The notes: generated by a model not told the origin, from the sequence alone. Shown: positions 22,245 to 32,976, numbered from the stretch's first letter. The stretch: 64,000 bases of DNA from Marinomonas rhizomae (GCF_003315485.1 NZ_QNSE01000004.1:124001-188000); one strand, 5' to 3'. Program-made: numbers and translations.

Positions 22245-22393
22245 CACAGATCGTGAAGTGACAAAAATTGTTATCGGCTGCGCAGCCAATGACAATAGAG
22301 CCTGTGCTTTGATCATGATGCTTAATTGCATTGCTAATAAGGTTGCGCATCACGGTTTCGAGCGGAGTCCATACTGCAGTAAAATGCTCCAAC

Positions 22394-22587
22394 CGAATAT
22401 CACGAGTAATGGTGACTCCTTCGGGGACTTCCAATAACTCAAAAATATTATCGAATAGTGAATTGACGTTAACATCTTGAGTATTCGCTTCGAATATCAC
22501 GAGTAATGGTGACTCCTTCGGGGACTTCCAATAACTCAAAAATATTATCGAATAGTGAATTGACGTTAACATCTTGAGTATTCGCTT
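22394..22587. repeat. 97-bp perfect tandem duplication inside the kinase gene
   Basis: Two identical adjacent 97-bp copies, 22394-22490 and 22491-22587, cover the end of the HisKA domain and the start of the ATPase domain. 97 is not divisible by three, so the frame shifts and stops at 22469. Identity of the copies points to a recent event. Confidence 0.95.
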
Positions 22588-23905
22588 CTATTTTGCCAGC
22601 TCGGGCATAAGTGAGTAGATTGTCTATTAGCTGCTCCATACGCTGGATGCGAATGCCAATACGTTCAAGGTTTCGACTTACATCTACTTGTGTATTTTGG
22701 CCAAGGTCTTCTTTCACCCATTCTAATAAATCAGCAATACCTCGTAATGGTGATCGTAAATCATGGGACGCAACGTAAGTAAACTCTTCTAGATTTGTGT
22801 TGGTTTCACGTAGCTCCTGCTCCAAACGTTTGCGTTTAGTAATATCCAGTAAAGAAACAAGCACCATTTGATTACTTTCTTCATCTTCAAACGGGCTAAG
22901 CCCTACTTCTACAGGAAACTCACTTCCATCCATGTGCAAAGCGGTAAGGTCTCGACCAATTCCCATCATCCTTGGTGTGGGGTTTTGATGAAAAGTATGA
23001 CGTAAATGATCATGGTGTTTTCGGTAGCGAAGGGGTAAAAGCATGTCCATTGGTTGGTTGATTAGTTCTTCAGGCGTATAGCCAAAAGATTGGCAAAGCA
23101 CCTTATTTGTTAAGCGAATAATGCCTTTAGAATCGACTACTAATACACCATGAGGTGCATCTTGAATCGAACGTTGGAACATATTGTTGGCTCGTTGCCT
23201 TGTCGTGAGATCAATTAAGGTTGCCAGAACAAAGGTTTTTCCTTCTTGCTCTATTGGGTTTAAGCCAATTTCAATAGGGATATGTTTACCGTCTTTTTTA
23301 CGAGCATAGAGAGACTGCCCAGCTCCCATTTGACGTTTACGGGGGTGTTTGAAGAATTGCGACATGAGCTTTTTGTGATTAGCCTGAAATTGGCTTGGAA
23401 GCAGGAAATCAGTGTCTTCCCCAATAAGCTCTTCTTTTGTATAACCTAGGGCCTCTGAAAGGGAATCATTAACAAAGAGGATGCGAGCATCAGTATTGAC
23501 TACCATCGCGCCCATAGGCAAACAAGTGACCAATTGCTGAAAAAAAAGTTATCTTGCTGAAAAAAAGTGTTTTTTACCAACTCATTGTTTTGTCTGTTTT
23601 TTTTATTTTTGTTGGTTTCACTATGATCCATCATGCATTCCAATTGTAAAGGAGACTTTATTTATAGATAGACTAGGAATCTAAATACGGCAATTAACCG
23701 ATTGATTAGATTTGTTAAAAATAGTATCCATTGCAATACGAGGGTCAGAAAAAGAGAGGGTACGTGGGGAAGGTTCAAAAGCCTGACTAGACATTCATTA
23801 AGCAAATTATCCAAATTCGATAATAAAAAGACCGATTAACAAAGCGTCCAATTTGATGGGATCACTTCATTTCTCGATCTTTTTAATTTCAATAAAGTGA
23901 CCGAT

Positions 23906-24970
23906 TTAATCAAATTTCACTTTATCGGTTTTAAGTAAGGCAGCGCTGCTGGAGTTCACTAGTTTGTCGTTCTTTCTTTCGATAAAGAAGACGTTTAGAT
24001 TTTCCTCTTTGGCGATATTTGCACCTTCAACTGGACCAAGGCACAACATGGTGGTTGCCCATGCGTCGCTTATTCTAGGGTCAGTACCAAATACCGACGC
24101 CGAGACAAGATCGTGAGTGATTGGTTTGCCTGTGCTTGGGTTGATTATGTGCGAATACTCCACGCCATTATCGTCGAAGTGACGGTTATAAGTGCCTGAT
24201 GTATCAAGCGTGACGCCTTCTTCGTTTTTGACAGTGATGACCTTATAGACTTTTGGTGCGCCGTCAGCGGAAGGGATGGGACTCTGAATAGCCACTCGCC
24301 ATTTTTCGCCATCTGGCTTGTGACCTTTGATTTTCATATCGCCACCAAATTGCACCATGTAATTATCGTAGCCTTTGGATTCTAATACATGACTTAACTT
24401 GCCAATAGTGTAGCCTTCGCCCATGGAAGAAAAATCAAGCTGAAGGAAAGGACGTGTTTTGCGTACACGTAAATTTTCTTCGTTCACTTCTATTTTATCT
24501 ATCCCAAGCTCAGATTTTAGGGCGGTTAATTCTTCTCGTGTGGGTACGTGAAGTTGGTCGGTTTTAAAGCCCCATAAATCGAACAAAGGCCCAATAGTCG
24601 GATCGTAACAACCTTCTGACTTTATATGTATGTCTTGGGCTATTTTGACCAGATCAACAAAGTCTTCTGATACAGGTTGCCAAGCCACGGAAGGGCTGCG
24701 GTTAAACTTAGAAATGAAAGAGTCTGGACGATAAGTGGAAAGCTCTTTGTCTATTTGAGCAAGCGTATCGTTGAACGCCGTTTGTATCTCTGTCACTGGA
24801 ACCGCATCTTCAGACCAAAAACTAATTTGATACGTCGTGCCTTGGGCGTAACCTTCAACCGTTTCAAGTTTTGGCGGCTCACTGCAACCTACTAAAAAAG
24901 TTGTCATTAGAAGAGCGCTCAGGCCTGTGATTTTGGTTACATTAAAGCCAGATTTTATTGAGGTAGACAT
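23906..24970 (-). CDS. apbE: FAD:protein FMN transferase, lipoprotein
   Basis: Periplasmic flavin transferase that attaches FMN to Thr residues of proteins such as NqrB/NqrC or RnfG/D. The 354-residue precursor has a signal peptide with lipobox FLVGCS (Cys about 29), then ETVEGYAQGTTYQISFW, the Mg/FAD site segments DLWGFKTD, LDFSSMGEGYTIG, and YSHIINPSTGKPI, plus SDAWATTMLCLG. All are typical of ApbE. It stands alone, not next to nqr or rnf genes. Confidence 0.93.
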   Translation of the reverse strand: MSTSIKSGFNVTKITGLSALLMTTFLVGCSEPPKLETVEGYAQGTTYQISFWSEDAVPVTEIQTAFNDTLAQIDKELSTYRPDSFISKFNRSPSVAWQPVSEDFVDLVKIAQDIHIKSEGCYDPTIGPLFDLWGFKTDQLHVPTREELTALKSELGIDKIEVNEENLRVRKTRPFLQLDFSSMGEGYTIGKLSHVLESKGYDNYMVQFGGDMKIKGHKPDGEKWRVAIQSPIPSADGAPKVYKVITVKNEEGVTLDTSGTYNRHFDDNGVEYSHIINPSTGKPITHDLVSASVFGTDPRISDAWATTMLCLGPVEGANIAKEENLNVFFIERKNDKLVNSSSAALLKTDKVKFD

Positions 24971-25085
24971 GTCATTTAAGCCTTATGGATAGTAAATTCA
25001 GTAAGTCTACCAGCCGTTTATAATCAACTCTATCAAACCATTTATCATCCACACTAATGTGCATTTTTCATTTAGCTGCTTAGAG

Positions 25086-25751
25086 TCAGTTTATTAATAA
25101 CCGCAAACCGAGAGATGTCATTAGCAAGCCGGTAACGCGTTCGATCCATATTTTAAAGACCAGTACTTTTTGTTGAATTCTTGCTGACGTAAGCAAACAA
25201 GCGACTAGAGCAAACCAAACAAAATGTGCCAAAGCAATATAAGCACCATAGCCAAGCTCCATCAATAAAGAGGTATCTGTTGAAATGACTTGGCTAAACA
25301 AAGACATGATAAACAACATAGTTTTCGGATTGAGTACATTACAAGCAAGCCCAGACCAAAAAGCTGAGCTATTTCTTGTTAGTTTGTTTTGAGATGTGTT
25401 TTCACTTTTTAATGGTTCATTTTCTTGCTTAGGTTTTGTTCTACCAAAGAGCGCTTTTATATCCGGCCACAAGGCGGAAGCCCCCAACCAAATAAGGTAC
25501 ATGGCGCCAAGATAGCGCAATGTATTCAGCACCCAAATATTATTTACAAAGACAATTCCTAATCCTAGGAGCGTATAAGTCAAATGCACACTGATAGCGG
25601 TGCTTATTCCGAGAGCGCACAAAATTCCCTCTTGTCGTCCTTTTAATAGCGAGACTTTCGACACCATCGCAAAATCTGGCCCCGGACTAATTACGGCCAA
25701 TAACGTGATAATGGCAACGGAATATAACTCAAATTGATCGATATTTAACAT
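25086..25751 (-). CDS. LysE/RhtB-family amino-acid exporter
   Basis: A 221-residue inner-membrane protein with about six transmembrane segments and the LysE family signature near the start, LLAVISPGPDFAMVSKVSLLKGRQEGI, and later ACNVLNPKTMLFIMSLF. A family of amino-acid or metabolite exporters; substrate not predictable. It is divergent from the LysR gene at 25821 with a 69-bp shared promoter region, so that regulator probably controls it. Confidence 0.88.
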   Translation of the reverse strand: MLNIDQFELYSVAIITLLAVISPGPDFAMVSKVSLLKGRQEGILCALGISTAISVHLTYTLLGLGIVFVNNIWVLNTLRYLGAMYLIWLGASALWPDIKALFGRTKPKQENEPLKSENTSQNKLTRNSSAFWSGLACNVLNPKTMLFIMSLFSQVISTDTSLLMELGYGAYIALAHFVWFALVACLLTSARIQQKVLVFKIWIERVTGLLMTSLGLRLLIN

Positions 25752-25820
25752 GGCAAGATACTCTCATCTGTGAATAATAAGAGTATGAATAGATGGGAAA
25801 GTAAATAAAATCGATAATTA

Positions 25821-26726
25821 ATGGTGAATATTGTGAGTAATAGTCACATAAAAAGACGACTTCCTCCCTTGGGAGCATTGACTGCGTTCGAAGCAGCAGC
25901 GCGGCATCAAAGCTTTTCCAGGGCGGCGCAAGAGCTTCATTTAACGCACGGAGCAATTAGTCGAGCAGTCGCACAGGTTGAAGAGCGTATTGGCGTTGAT
26001 TTATTTGTGCGCCGTAATCGTCGGGTTTATCTAACCGCCGCAGGGCAACGATTATTACAAACGACCACAGAAAGTCTCGATGCATTAAGTTATACCGTAG
26101 AGGAAATTCATCGCCATGATGGCGCGTCACCATTTCTGGCAGTGTCATGTGAACCTAGCTTGGCAATGCGTTGGTTAATGCCAAGATTAGGTGAGTTTCG
26201 AACTTTGTGTCCGGAGTTAAATGTCGATCTCAGAATGGCGGGTGGCCCGATTGATCTATTGTCGGAAAATTGTGATATTGCCATTCGCCGCATGGACTTT
26301 GGTGCCCACGAGGATTATCAAATAACCACACTCTGTTCTGAACTGGCTGGACCTGTATGCACAAAAGACTATTGGGAAAAACATATTAGCCAAGATTTAA
26401 ATAAAGCTAATTGGTTACATAGTCGGACTAGGCCAAATGCATGGGATGACTGGAGAAACGCTTATGGGATAGAAAAAATCATTCCTAAAAGTGAGCAGCA
26501 CTTTGATCATTTCTTTTACACTTTACAGGCTGCCCAAAATCAGCTTGGCATTGCTATAGGGTCTATTCCTTTAGTGTCTGATGATTTGAAAGCACAACGC
26601 CTTATTTCACCATTAGGCATGCAATCTTCAGGACATGACTATGTTTTATTAACATTGGAAGAGCCGAATTTAGACCCAAGAATTGCAGTATTTACTAATT
26701 GGTTAATGGAGCAAATTACCCGTTAG
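25821..26726 (+). CDS. LysR-family transcriptional regulator (GcvA-like)
   Basis: A 301-residue regulator with an N-terminal winged helix (LPPLGALTAFEAAARHQSFSRAA segment, then LTHGAISRAVAQVEERIG) and a C-terminal substrate-binding domain (about 95-300). The N-terminal PPLGALTAFEAAAR wording is typical of the GcvA/AmpR branch. Divergent from the LysE-type exporter gene, so local control of that exporter is the simplest inference. Confidence 0.88.
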   Translation: MVNIVSNSHIKRRLPPLGALTAFEAAARHQSFSRAAQELHLTHGAISRAVAQVEERIGVDLFVRRNRRVYLTAAGQRLLQTTTESLDALSYTVEEIHRHDGASPFLAVSCEPSLAMRWLMPRLGEFRTLCPELNVDLRMAGGPIDLLSENCDIAIRRMDFGAHEDYQITTLCSELAGPVCTKDYWEKHISQDLNKANWLHSRTRPNAWDDWRNAYGIEKIIPKSEQHFDHFFYTLQAAQNQLGIAIGSIPLVSDDLKAQRLISPLGMQSSGHDYVLLTLEEPNLDPRIAVFTNWLMEQITR

Positions 26727-26799
26727 AATGAATGGGAACCTTGGTGTATATTCTAAATGATTTCACATCAGTCGCAGCCTTTTTATAGGAGCATATTTC

Positions 26800-27219
26800 G
26801 TGCATAAAGTTTTTGTCTTTGGGACGCTGAAAGAAGGATTCCCGAACTTTAAAACAAACAAAGGTATTCGTTATCGTGGTGACTTTGAAACTAAAGATCG
26901 TTATCCGCTATACCTTATTGGTGAACGGTTTTCACCTTGGCTTGTTTTACAGTCAGGCGAAGGTCATCCAGTGAAAGGGCAGGTGTTTGAAGTGTCAGAC
27001 GATGTTTTAGCAGAAATGGATGCGCTGGAAAGAATCACCGCCATAGACGGTTATCGTAAAGTCAGTATTCCAGTTATCTGTCTTGAGTCAGGCGATGAGG
27101 TAGACGTCTTAGCCTATGGCAAACCACCCGAAATGCTAGAAGAAGTACAAGTCATGCAAGAACTAGCAGGCGAGTATGGCCTTGAGCATGCGGCGCTTTA
27201 TCGTAGTCGTTCAGCGTGA
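26800..27219 (+). CDS. Gamma-glutamylcyclotransferase-like (AIG2/GGCT) protein
   Basis: A 139-residue cytoplasmic protein starting at GTG with AGGAG 8 nt upstream. The start VFVFGTLKEGFPN matches the glycine-rich GGCT fold loop (YGTL-x2-G), and VKGQVFEVSDDVLAEMDALERI carries the acidic region with the usual catalytic Glu. It may form 5-oxoproline from gamma-glutamyl amines or peptides. Monocistronic. Confidence 0.8.
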   Translation: MHKVFVFGTLKEGFPNFKTNKGIRYRGDFETKDRYPLYLIGERFSPWLVLQSGEGHPVKGQVFEVSDDVLAEMDALERITAIDGYRKVSIPVICLESGDEVDVLAYGKPPEMLEEVQVMQELAGEYGLEHAALYRSRSA

Positions 27220-27678
27220 TGGTAAAACCTAGATTTAGTTAATGCCACTCTATTGTACTATCTGCTGAAAATGGCTTGGTAATCTGACTTGGTATTATGT
27301 CATTTAGCTACCTTACCTCCGTTAATTCCTCAAACATGCTGTTGACGGATTCGGACTTATTTCCTTGGCCTTGATCCAGTTCTTTCTAGGTTGGGTTGCT
27401 CGTCAAATGAGGGTCTTCGACCTTTAATAATAATGAACCATCCAAGCATAAATTCACCTAGTTAATGGCCATATCCAAAGCCGTCACCCTCTCTGTCGTA
27501 AATTGTCATTCGCTGGACGCTTCCAAGCATTAGGATAGAAATCTTTATCTCTATTATCACGGTGAACGCTTAGTCTATGGCGTCTTGGTGGACATCTTAG
27601 CTGACTAAGACGCTGCAACCTTTTTTAACCATGTCACTATGATCGTTGAAACGATTATTTATCTAAGGAGCTGATCTG
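27220..27678. other. Gene-free stretch upstream of soxB
   Basis: 459 bp without a credible ORF on either strand. I see no repeat, tRNA or recognisable transposase remnant. The last 40 bp include TAAGGAG, the ribosome site of soxB; the sox promoter presumably lies here. Confidence 0.5.
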
Positions 27679-28932
27679 ATGCAGCATTATTCAGGCTTTG
27701 GATTGTTAAAGCACAGTTTTAGCCATCACGAGAATTGGCAGCGGGTATGGCGTAATCCAACCCCGAAAAAAAAATACGATGTGATTATTGTCGGTGGTGG
27801 TGGTCATGGTTTGGCGACGGCCTATTATTTGGCGAAAGAATTTGGTGTTACCAATGTTGCTGTGATTGAAAAAGGTTTTTTGGGGGGCGGTAATACAGCG
27901 CGAAATACGACCATTGTTCGTTCCAATTATTTGTGGGATGAAGCGGCTCACCTTTATGAGCATGCGATGAAATTGTGGGAAGGTCTGTCTCAAGATTTAA
28001 ATTACAACGTCATGTTTTCTCAACGTGGCTGTTTGAACCTTGGCCACACCTTACAAGATATGCGTGACATTGAACGTCGTGTAAATGCCAACCGTTTAAA
28101 TGGTATTGACGGCGAAGTGCTGGATGCTCAGCAAGTGCAAGAAATTGTGCCTGTGTTGGATTGTTCTGACCGCGCGCGTTATCCCGTGATGGGGGCGTCT
28201 TGGCAGCCTCGTGCGGGTGTTGCTCGTCACGATGCGGTGGCGTGGGGCTTTGCTCGTGGAGCCGATGCTCATGGCGTGGACCTGATTCAACAAACCGAAG
28301 TGGAAGATCTAATCATCGAAGACGGTACTGTTGTCGGTGTACGAACTGCTCGTTATGGTGAAATTCGTGCTGACAAAGTGGGTTGTGTGGTTGCTGGTAA
28401 TTCCAGTGTATTGGCGAAGATGGGCGGCTTCGAATTACCGTTAGAATCTCATCCTTTACAAGCCTTAGTGTCTGAACCTATTAAGCCGATTTTGGATACG
28501 GTGGTCATGTCTAACCAAGTACACGGTTACGCATCGCAATCGGACAAAGGGGATTTGGTTATTGGTGCCGGGATTGATGGCTACACAGGCTATGGTCAGC
28601 GGGGTTCTTATTCCACTATTGAGCATACGATTCAAGCGATTGTCGAAATGTTTCCAGTGTTTAGTCGTGTACGTATGAATCGTCAGTGGGGCGGTATTGT
28701 TGATACTTGTCCAGACGCTTGTCCGATTATCAGTGAAACGCCAGTGAAAAACCTGTTTTTCAACTGTGGTTGGGGAACGGGCGGTTTTAAAGCGACACCA
28801 GGTTCAGGTCATGTGTTTGCCGCGTCTTTGGCGAAGGGCGAAATGCATCCATTGGCGAAACCTTTTTCTATGTTCCGTTTCCATAACGGTGCGCTGGTGG
28901 ACGAACACGGCGCAGCTGGCGTAGCACATTAA
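27679..28932 (+). CDS. soxB: Sarcosine oxidase beta subunit
   Basis: Flavin-binding subunit of heterotetrameric sarcosine oxidase, which demethylates sarcosine to glycine and passes the methyl carbon to tetrahydrofolate. 417 residues, with Rossmann motif [18 protein letters not shown] (about 33-50), [22 protein letters not shown] typical of SoxB, the [17 protein letters not shown] segment that in relatives bears the covalent FMN, and [16 protein letters not shown] at the C-terminus. Strong TAAGGAG ribosome site. First gene of soxBDAG. Confidence 0.96.
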   Translation: MQHYSGFGLLKHSFSHHENWQRVWRNPTPKKKYDVIIVGGGGHGLATAYYLAKEFGVTNVAVIEKGFLGGGNTARNTTIVRSNYLWDEAAHLYEHAMKLWEGLSQDLNYNVMFSQRGCLNLGHTLQDMRDIERRVNANRLNGIDGEVLDAQQVQEIVPVLDCSDRARYPVMGASWQPRAGVARHDAVAWGFARGADAHGVDLIQQTEVEDLIIEDGTVVGVRTARYGEIRADKVGCVVAGNSSVLAKMGGFELPLESHPLQALVSEPIKPILDTVVMSNQVHGYASQSDKGDLVIGAGIDGYTGYGQRGSYSTIEHTIQAIVEMFPVFSRVRMNRQWGGIVDTCPDACPIISETPVKNLFFNCGWGTGGFKATPGSGHVFAASLAKGEMHPLAKPFSMFRFHNGALVDEHGAAGVAH

Positions 28933-28964
28933 GCGGGCGAAGACCGATTAAGGAGAGAAATACC

Positions 28965-29258
28965 ATGTTTCATATTTATTGCCCGCATTGTTGTGAATAT
29001 CGCGAGGAAGAAGAGTTTCATGCGTCTGGTCAGGCGCATATTTCGCGGCCATTAGACCCAGATGCTTGCACAGATAAAGAGTGGGGCGAATTTATGTATT
29101 TTCGTGCCAACCCTCGCGGAATACACCACGAACTTTGGGTTCATGGGGCGGGCTGTCGTAAGTATTTTAACATCACGCGTCATACTCAAACGTACGAAAT
29201 CCTAGAAGTCTATAAAGTTGGCGAAAAGCCATCTATTGTGGCCAACGAAGCGAAATAG
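28965..29258 (+). CDS. soxD: Sarcosine oxidase delta subunit
   Basis: A 97-residue zinc-binding subunit of heterotetrameric sarcosine oxidase. N-terminal IYCPHCCEYREEEEF supplies Cys ligands, and HGAGCRKYFNITRHT the others; RPLDPDACTDKEWGEFMYFR is a family hallmark. Lies between soxB and soxA with good ribosome sites on both sides (AAGGAGAG upstream). Confidence 0.95.
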   Translation: MFHIYCPHCCEYREEEEFHASGQAHISRPLDPDACTDKEWGEFMYFRANPRGIHHELWVHGAGCRKYFNITRHTQTYEILEVYKVGEKPSIVANEAK

Positions 29259-29270
29259 AGGAGCGATACC

Positions 29271-32200
29271 ATGACACAAGATTTGAGTAAACAGTCTAAT
29301 CGTCTCCAAGATGGTGGACGGATTGATCGCTCTAAACCGCTGACTTTTACCTATAACGGCAAACAATATAAAGGGTTCGAAGGTGATACTTTGGCCTCTG
29401 CTTTGTTGGCGAATGGTGTTGATATTGTTGGCCGGAGTTTCAAATATAGCCGTCCGCGCGGCATCGTTGCTGCGGGCGCTGAAGAACCAAATGCCATCAT
29501 GCAGGTTGGCTCTACTGAAGCGACACAAATTCCTAACGTACGTGCGACTCAGCAGTCTCTTTATAATGGTTTGGTTGCTAGCACGACAAACGGTTGGCCG
29601 AATGTCGATACAGACTTAATGAGCTGGGTCGGCAAAGTCGGTGGGAAAATGATGCCTCCGGGCTTTTACTACAAAACCTTCATGTACCCAAAATCCATGT
29701 GGGAAACCTACGAATCTTACATTCGCAAAGCCGCAGGTCTTGGTCGCGCGCCAAAAGAAAGTGATCCAGATATCTACGACAAGATGAATCAACATTGCGA
29801 CGTGATGATTGTTGGCGCAGGTCCGGCTGGCTTAATGGCAGGATTAACCGCTGCACGTGCTGGTGCACGAGTGATTATTGCCGATGAGCAAAACGAGTTT
29901 GGCGGGAGTTTGTTAAGCAGTACAGAAACGTTAAATAGCAAACCAGCCGCCGAATGGATTGCTGAAGTCGTGGAAGAATTGTCGGGCTTTGACGATGTCT
30001 TGATGCTGCCGAATTCTCAGGTAAACGGCTATCATGATCATAACTTCCTAACTATTCAGCAACACTGTACCGATCAATTTGCGGATCGTGCGCCCAATGG
30101 CCAAATTGCCCAACGCTTGCATCGTGTGCGTGCCAAATGGGTGATTTTGGCAACAGGTGCTCATGAGCGCCCTCTGGTTTATGGCAATAACGATTTACCT
30201 GGTTGTATGGTTGCCAATGCAGTCTCAACTTATCTCAACCGTTACGGCGTTGCGCCGGGTAAAGATTTAGTATTGATGACCTCGAACGACAATGCCTATC
30301 GCACCGCGCTTGATTGGCACGATGCCGGACGTAATGTGGTCGCGATTGTCGATTCCCGTAAGAACCCACAAGGCACCTTTGTTGAAGCCGCTCGAGAACG
30401 CGGAATCAGTATTCTTGTTGGGTCAGGTGTGATTGAAGCTCATGGTAGTAAACGTGTCTCCAGTGTTTCCATTGCGCCATTAAACGAAACTGGCGATGTG
30501 ATTGTTGGCTCTGTTGTGAAAATGGCAGCGGATACCCTTGCCACGTCTGGTGGCTGGAGTCCGGTTATTCACTTGTCTTGTCATACTGGCGCTCGTCCTG
30601 TTTGGAATGACGACATTCTTGGTTTCACTCCGGGCGCAACAGCTCAGAAACAACTTACTGCTGGCGCGATTAATGGTACGTTCAGCACAGTACAAGTGCT
30701 AGAAGAAGGTTTGAGTGCGGCTTGCGATGCCTTGGCTCATTTAGGCTTAGATAAGCCTGACGCTGCCTTGCCAGAAGCGGATGACATTGAAGAGGGCAAG
30801 GCCATGGCCCTGTTCCATATCCCACACACTAAACCGACATCAAAAGCGCCTAAACAGTTTGTTGATTATCAAAATGATGTCACCGCAGCAGGCATAGAGC
30901 TGGCGTGTCGTGAAGGCTTTGAATCTATTGAACACGTTAAACGTTACACCGCGATGGGCTTTGGTACTGACCAAGGCAAGCTAGGTAACATTAACGGCAT
31001 GGCGATTGCGGCAAAAATGCTTAAGCAAACCATCCCGGAAACTGGCACAACGATTTTCCGTCCGAACTACACGCCGGTGACGTTTGGAGCGATTGCTGGA
31101 CGTGATTGTGGTGAACTATTCGACCCCAAACGCTACACAGCAATGCATGCTTGGCATGTGGAACATGGCGCGAAATTTGAAGATGTCGGTCAGTGGAAAC
31201 GTGCTTGGTATTACCCACAATCCAATGAAAGCATGCAGGATGCGCTAAACCGTGAGTGTTTAGCGACTCGTGAATCGGTTGGTATTTTGGATGCATCGAC
31301 TCTGGGTAAAATTGATATTCAAGGCAAAGATGCGCGCGAATTTTTAGGTAGAGTTTACAGCAACGCATGGGCGAAATTGCCTGTTGGCAAATGTCGCTAC
31401 GGTCTAATGTGCGGTGAAGATGGCATGGTGTTTGATGATGGCGTGACCTCTTGTTTGGCGGAAAATCATTTCCTGATGACCACCACCACAGGCGGCGCGG
31501 CTCACGTACTGTCTTGGCTAGAGATTTACCATCAAACAGAATGGCCAGAGCTGGAGGTCTATTTCACCTCGGTAACTGATCATTGGTCAACGATGACAAT
31601 TTCTGGCCCGAATAGCCGTAAGTTGTTGGAAAAGCTGACTGATTATGATGTTTCAAAAGAAAGCATGGCCTTTATGGATTGGAAACCTATGACGGTGGCT
31701 GGTGTGCCCGCTCGTGTCTTCCGTATCTCTTTCACGGGGGAGTTGTCGTTCGAGATCAACGTACAAGCTAACTATGGACTGCATGTATGGAAAGAATTGT
31801 TCGAAAAAGGCGCTGAATTTAACTTAACGCCATACGGCACGGAAACCATGCACATATTGCGTGCGGAAAAAGGCTTTATTATCGCGGGCCAAGACACCGA
31901 TGGTTCTGTACATCCTTTTGATTTAGGTATGTCTTGGGCGGTCGCCATGAAGAAGCCATTTAGCTTTATTGGTAAACGCGGCATGCAACGTGAGGACTGT
32001 GTTAGAGCGGATCGTAAGCAGCTAGTGGGGTTGAAAACCATTGATCCTAATGTGGTCTTGCCAGAAGGCGCACAGGGCGTGCTGGACCCGAAAGCGCCAA
32101 TTCCAGTCCCAATGGTTGGGCATGTAACCTCAAGCTATTGGAGTGCGAATTTGAAGCGTTCTGTGGCAATGGGTTTTGTCAAAGGTGGGTTGGATAAAAT

Positions 32201-32303
32201 GGGCGAAAAAATCTTTTATCCCTTGGCGGATGGTCGTGTTATCGAAGCGGAAATTTGTAGCGCAGTATTCTTAGATCCAAAAGGGGAGCGTCAAAATGTC
32301 TGA
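29271..32303 (+). CDS. soxA: Sarcosine oxidase alpha subunit
   Basis: Largest subunit (1010 residues). The N-terminal ferredoxin-like plug domain (about 20-110) has FEGDTLASALLANG; a pyridine-nucleotide/FAD-type domain follows with CDVMIVGAGPAGLMAGLTAAR and ILATGAHERPLVYGNNDLPG; the C-terminal third is an aminomethyltransferase-like (GcvT) folate domain with ISFTGELSFEINV and LRAEKGFIIAGQDTDGSV. It ends 8 bp inside soxG, showing coupling. Confidence 0.96.
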   Translation: MTQDLSKQSNRLQDGGRIDRSKPLTFTYNGKQYKGFEGDTLASALLANGVDIVGRSFKYSRPRGIVAAGAEEPNAIMQVGSTEATQIPNVRATQQSLYNGLVASTTNGWPNVDTDLMSWVGKVGGKMMPPGFYYKTFMYPKSMWETYESYIRKAAGLGRAPKESDPDIYDKMNQHCDVMIVGAGPAGLMAGLTAARAGARVIIADEQNEFGGSLLSSTETLNSKPAAEWIAEVVEELSGFDDVLMLPNSQVNGYHDHNFLTIQQHCTDQFADRAPNGQIAQRLHRVRAKWVILATGAHERPLVYGNNDLPGCMVANAVSTYLNRYGVAPGKDLVLMTSNDNAYRTALDWHDAGRNVVAIVDSRKNPQGTFVEAARERGISILVGSGVIEAHGSKRVSSVSIAPLNETGDVIVGSVVKMAADTLATSGGWSPVIHLSCHTGARPVWNDDILGFTPGATAQKQLTAGAINGTFSTVQVLEEGLSAACDALAHLGLDKPDAALPEADDIEEGKAMALFHIPHTKPTSKAPKQFVDYQNDVTAAGIELACREGFESIEHVKRYTAMGFGTDQGKLGNINGMAIAAKMLKQTIPETGTTIFRPNYTPVTFGAIAGRDCGELFDPKRYTAMHAWHVEHGAKFEDVGQWKRAWYYPQSNESMQDALNRECLATRESVGILDASTLGKIDIQGKDAREFLGRVYSNAWAKLPVGKCRYGLMCGEDGMVFDDGVTSCLAENHFLMTTTTGGAAHVLSWLEIYHQTEWPELEVYFTSVTDHWSTMTISGPNSRKLLEKLTDYDVSKESMAFMDWKPMTVAGVPARVFRISFTGELSFEINVQANYGLHVWKELFEKGAEFNLTPYGTETMHILRAEKGFIIAGQDTDGSVHPFDLGMSWAVAMKKPFSFIGKRGMQREDCVRADRKQLVGLKTIDPNVVLPEGAQGVLDPKAPIPVPMVGHVTSSYWSANLKRSVAMGFVKGGLDKMGEKIFYPLADGRVIEAEICSAVFLDPKGERQNV

Positions 32304-32976
32304 TGTAACATCTGATGTAACAGTAGTAGCAAGGGATACTAAATTGGTGACTAAGCAGTTGCCAGCTGCCGATATTATGGGCGAAAGTCCGCTTCATCAT
32401 GCGGATCTGGCCAGTATTGCTGAACATGGTCCGAAAGAAGGCGGTGTGCATTTCCATGAACGTAAGCTGATGGGGTTATTAACCTTGCGTTGCCTCCCAT
32501 CATTAGAGCAGCAAGAAATGATTAAGTCCTTATTGGGCGTGGCATTGCCAATGCAGCCGCTTACTTCTGTCACCACAAACGAATCTTCGATGGGCAACGT
32601 TTCTGTACGTTGGGTATCGCCTGATGAATGGCTCATTATTGTTGAAGCTGATAAGGCGTGCGGCATAGAAAGTCACTTTCATGACAAGCTGATGGGGCAT
32701 TTTTCATTGGTGAATATCAGTGGTGGCACAACCATTTTCGACGTGTCTGGCGATGATGTGGTCGAGATGCTGAAAAAATCGACACCGGTGGATTTGCATG
32801 CGAGTGAATTCCCTGTCGGTAAGGTTGTGTCTACGGTCTTTGCTAAAAGTGGCGCGATGATTTGTCGCTTGGCGGATGATAAATTCGAACTAGTCGTGCG
32901 ACGTAGCTTTGCGGATTATCTCTGGTTATGGATTCAAGACGCCAGTCGAGAATACGGTTTGGTCGTAAAGGCCTAA
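32296..32976 (+). CDS. soxG: Sarcosine oxidase gamma subunit
   Basis: The 226-residue structural subunit of heterotetrameric sarcosine oxidase. It overlaps soxA by 8 bp and its ATG follows GGGGAGCG. Segments ESPLHHADLASIA, VRWVSPDEWLII and VVRRSFADYLWLWIQDASREYG are typical of SoxG. It is expected to act in the cytoplasm bound to SoxBDA. Completes the soxBDAG order seen in many Proteobacteria that grow on glycine betaine or sarcosine. Confidence 0.94.
   Translation: MSDVTSDVTVVARDTKLVTKQLPAADIMGESPLHHADLASIAEHGPKEGGVHFHERKLMGLLTLRCLPSLEQQEMIKSLLGVALPMQPLTSVTTNESSMGNVSVRWVSPDEWLIIVEADKACGIESHFHDKLMGHFSLVNISGGTTIFDVSGDDVVEMLKKSTPVDLHASEFPVGKVVSTVFAKSGAMICRLADDKFELVVRRSFADYLWLWIQDASREYGLVVKA

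Larger units (their letters stand above)
22007..23634 (-). pseudogene. PAS-PAS hybrid-type histidine kinase gene broken by three tandem duplications
   Basis: Original product about 500 residues: MMDHSETNK start (23634), two PAS domains (GAMVVNTDARILFVNDSL; GVLVVDSKGIIRLTNKV) each with PAC, HisKA box (TYVASHDLRSPLRGIADLLEW), and HATPase_c (NLISNAIKHHD, ICDDGPGIP, GTGIGLSVSRRLV). The frame is broken at three places, each a direct tandem duplication: about 20 bp near 23534-23568, 97 bp (22394-22490 repeated at 22491-22587) and 14 bp (22217-22230 repeated at 22231-22244). Removing one copy of each restores one continuous frame ending at 22007. Kinase output is probably lost unless the repeats collapse. 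Confidence 0.88.
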
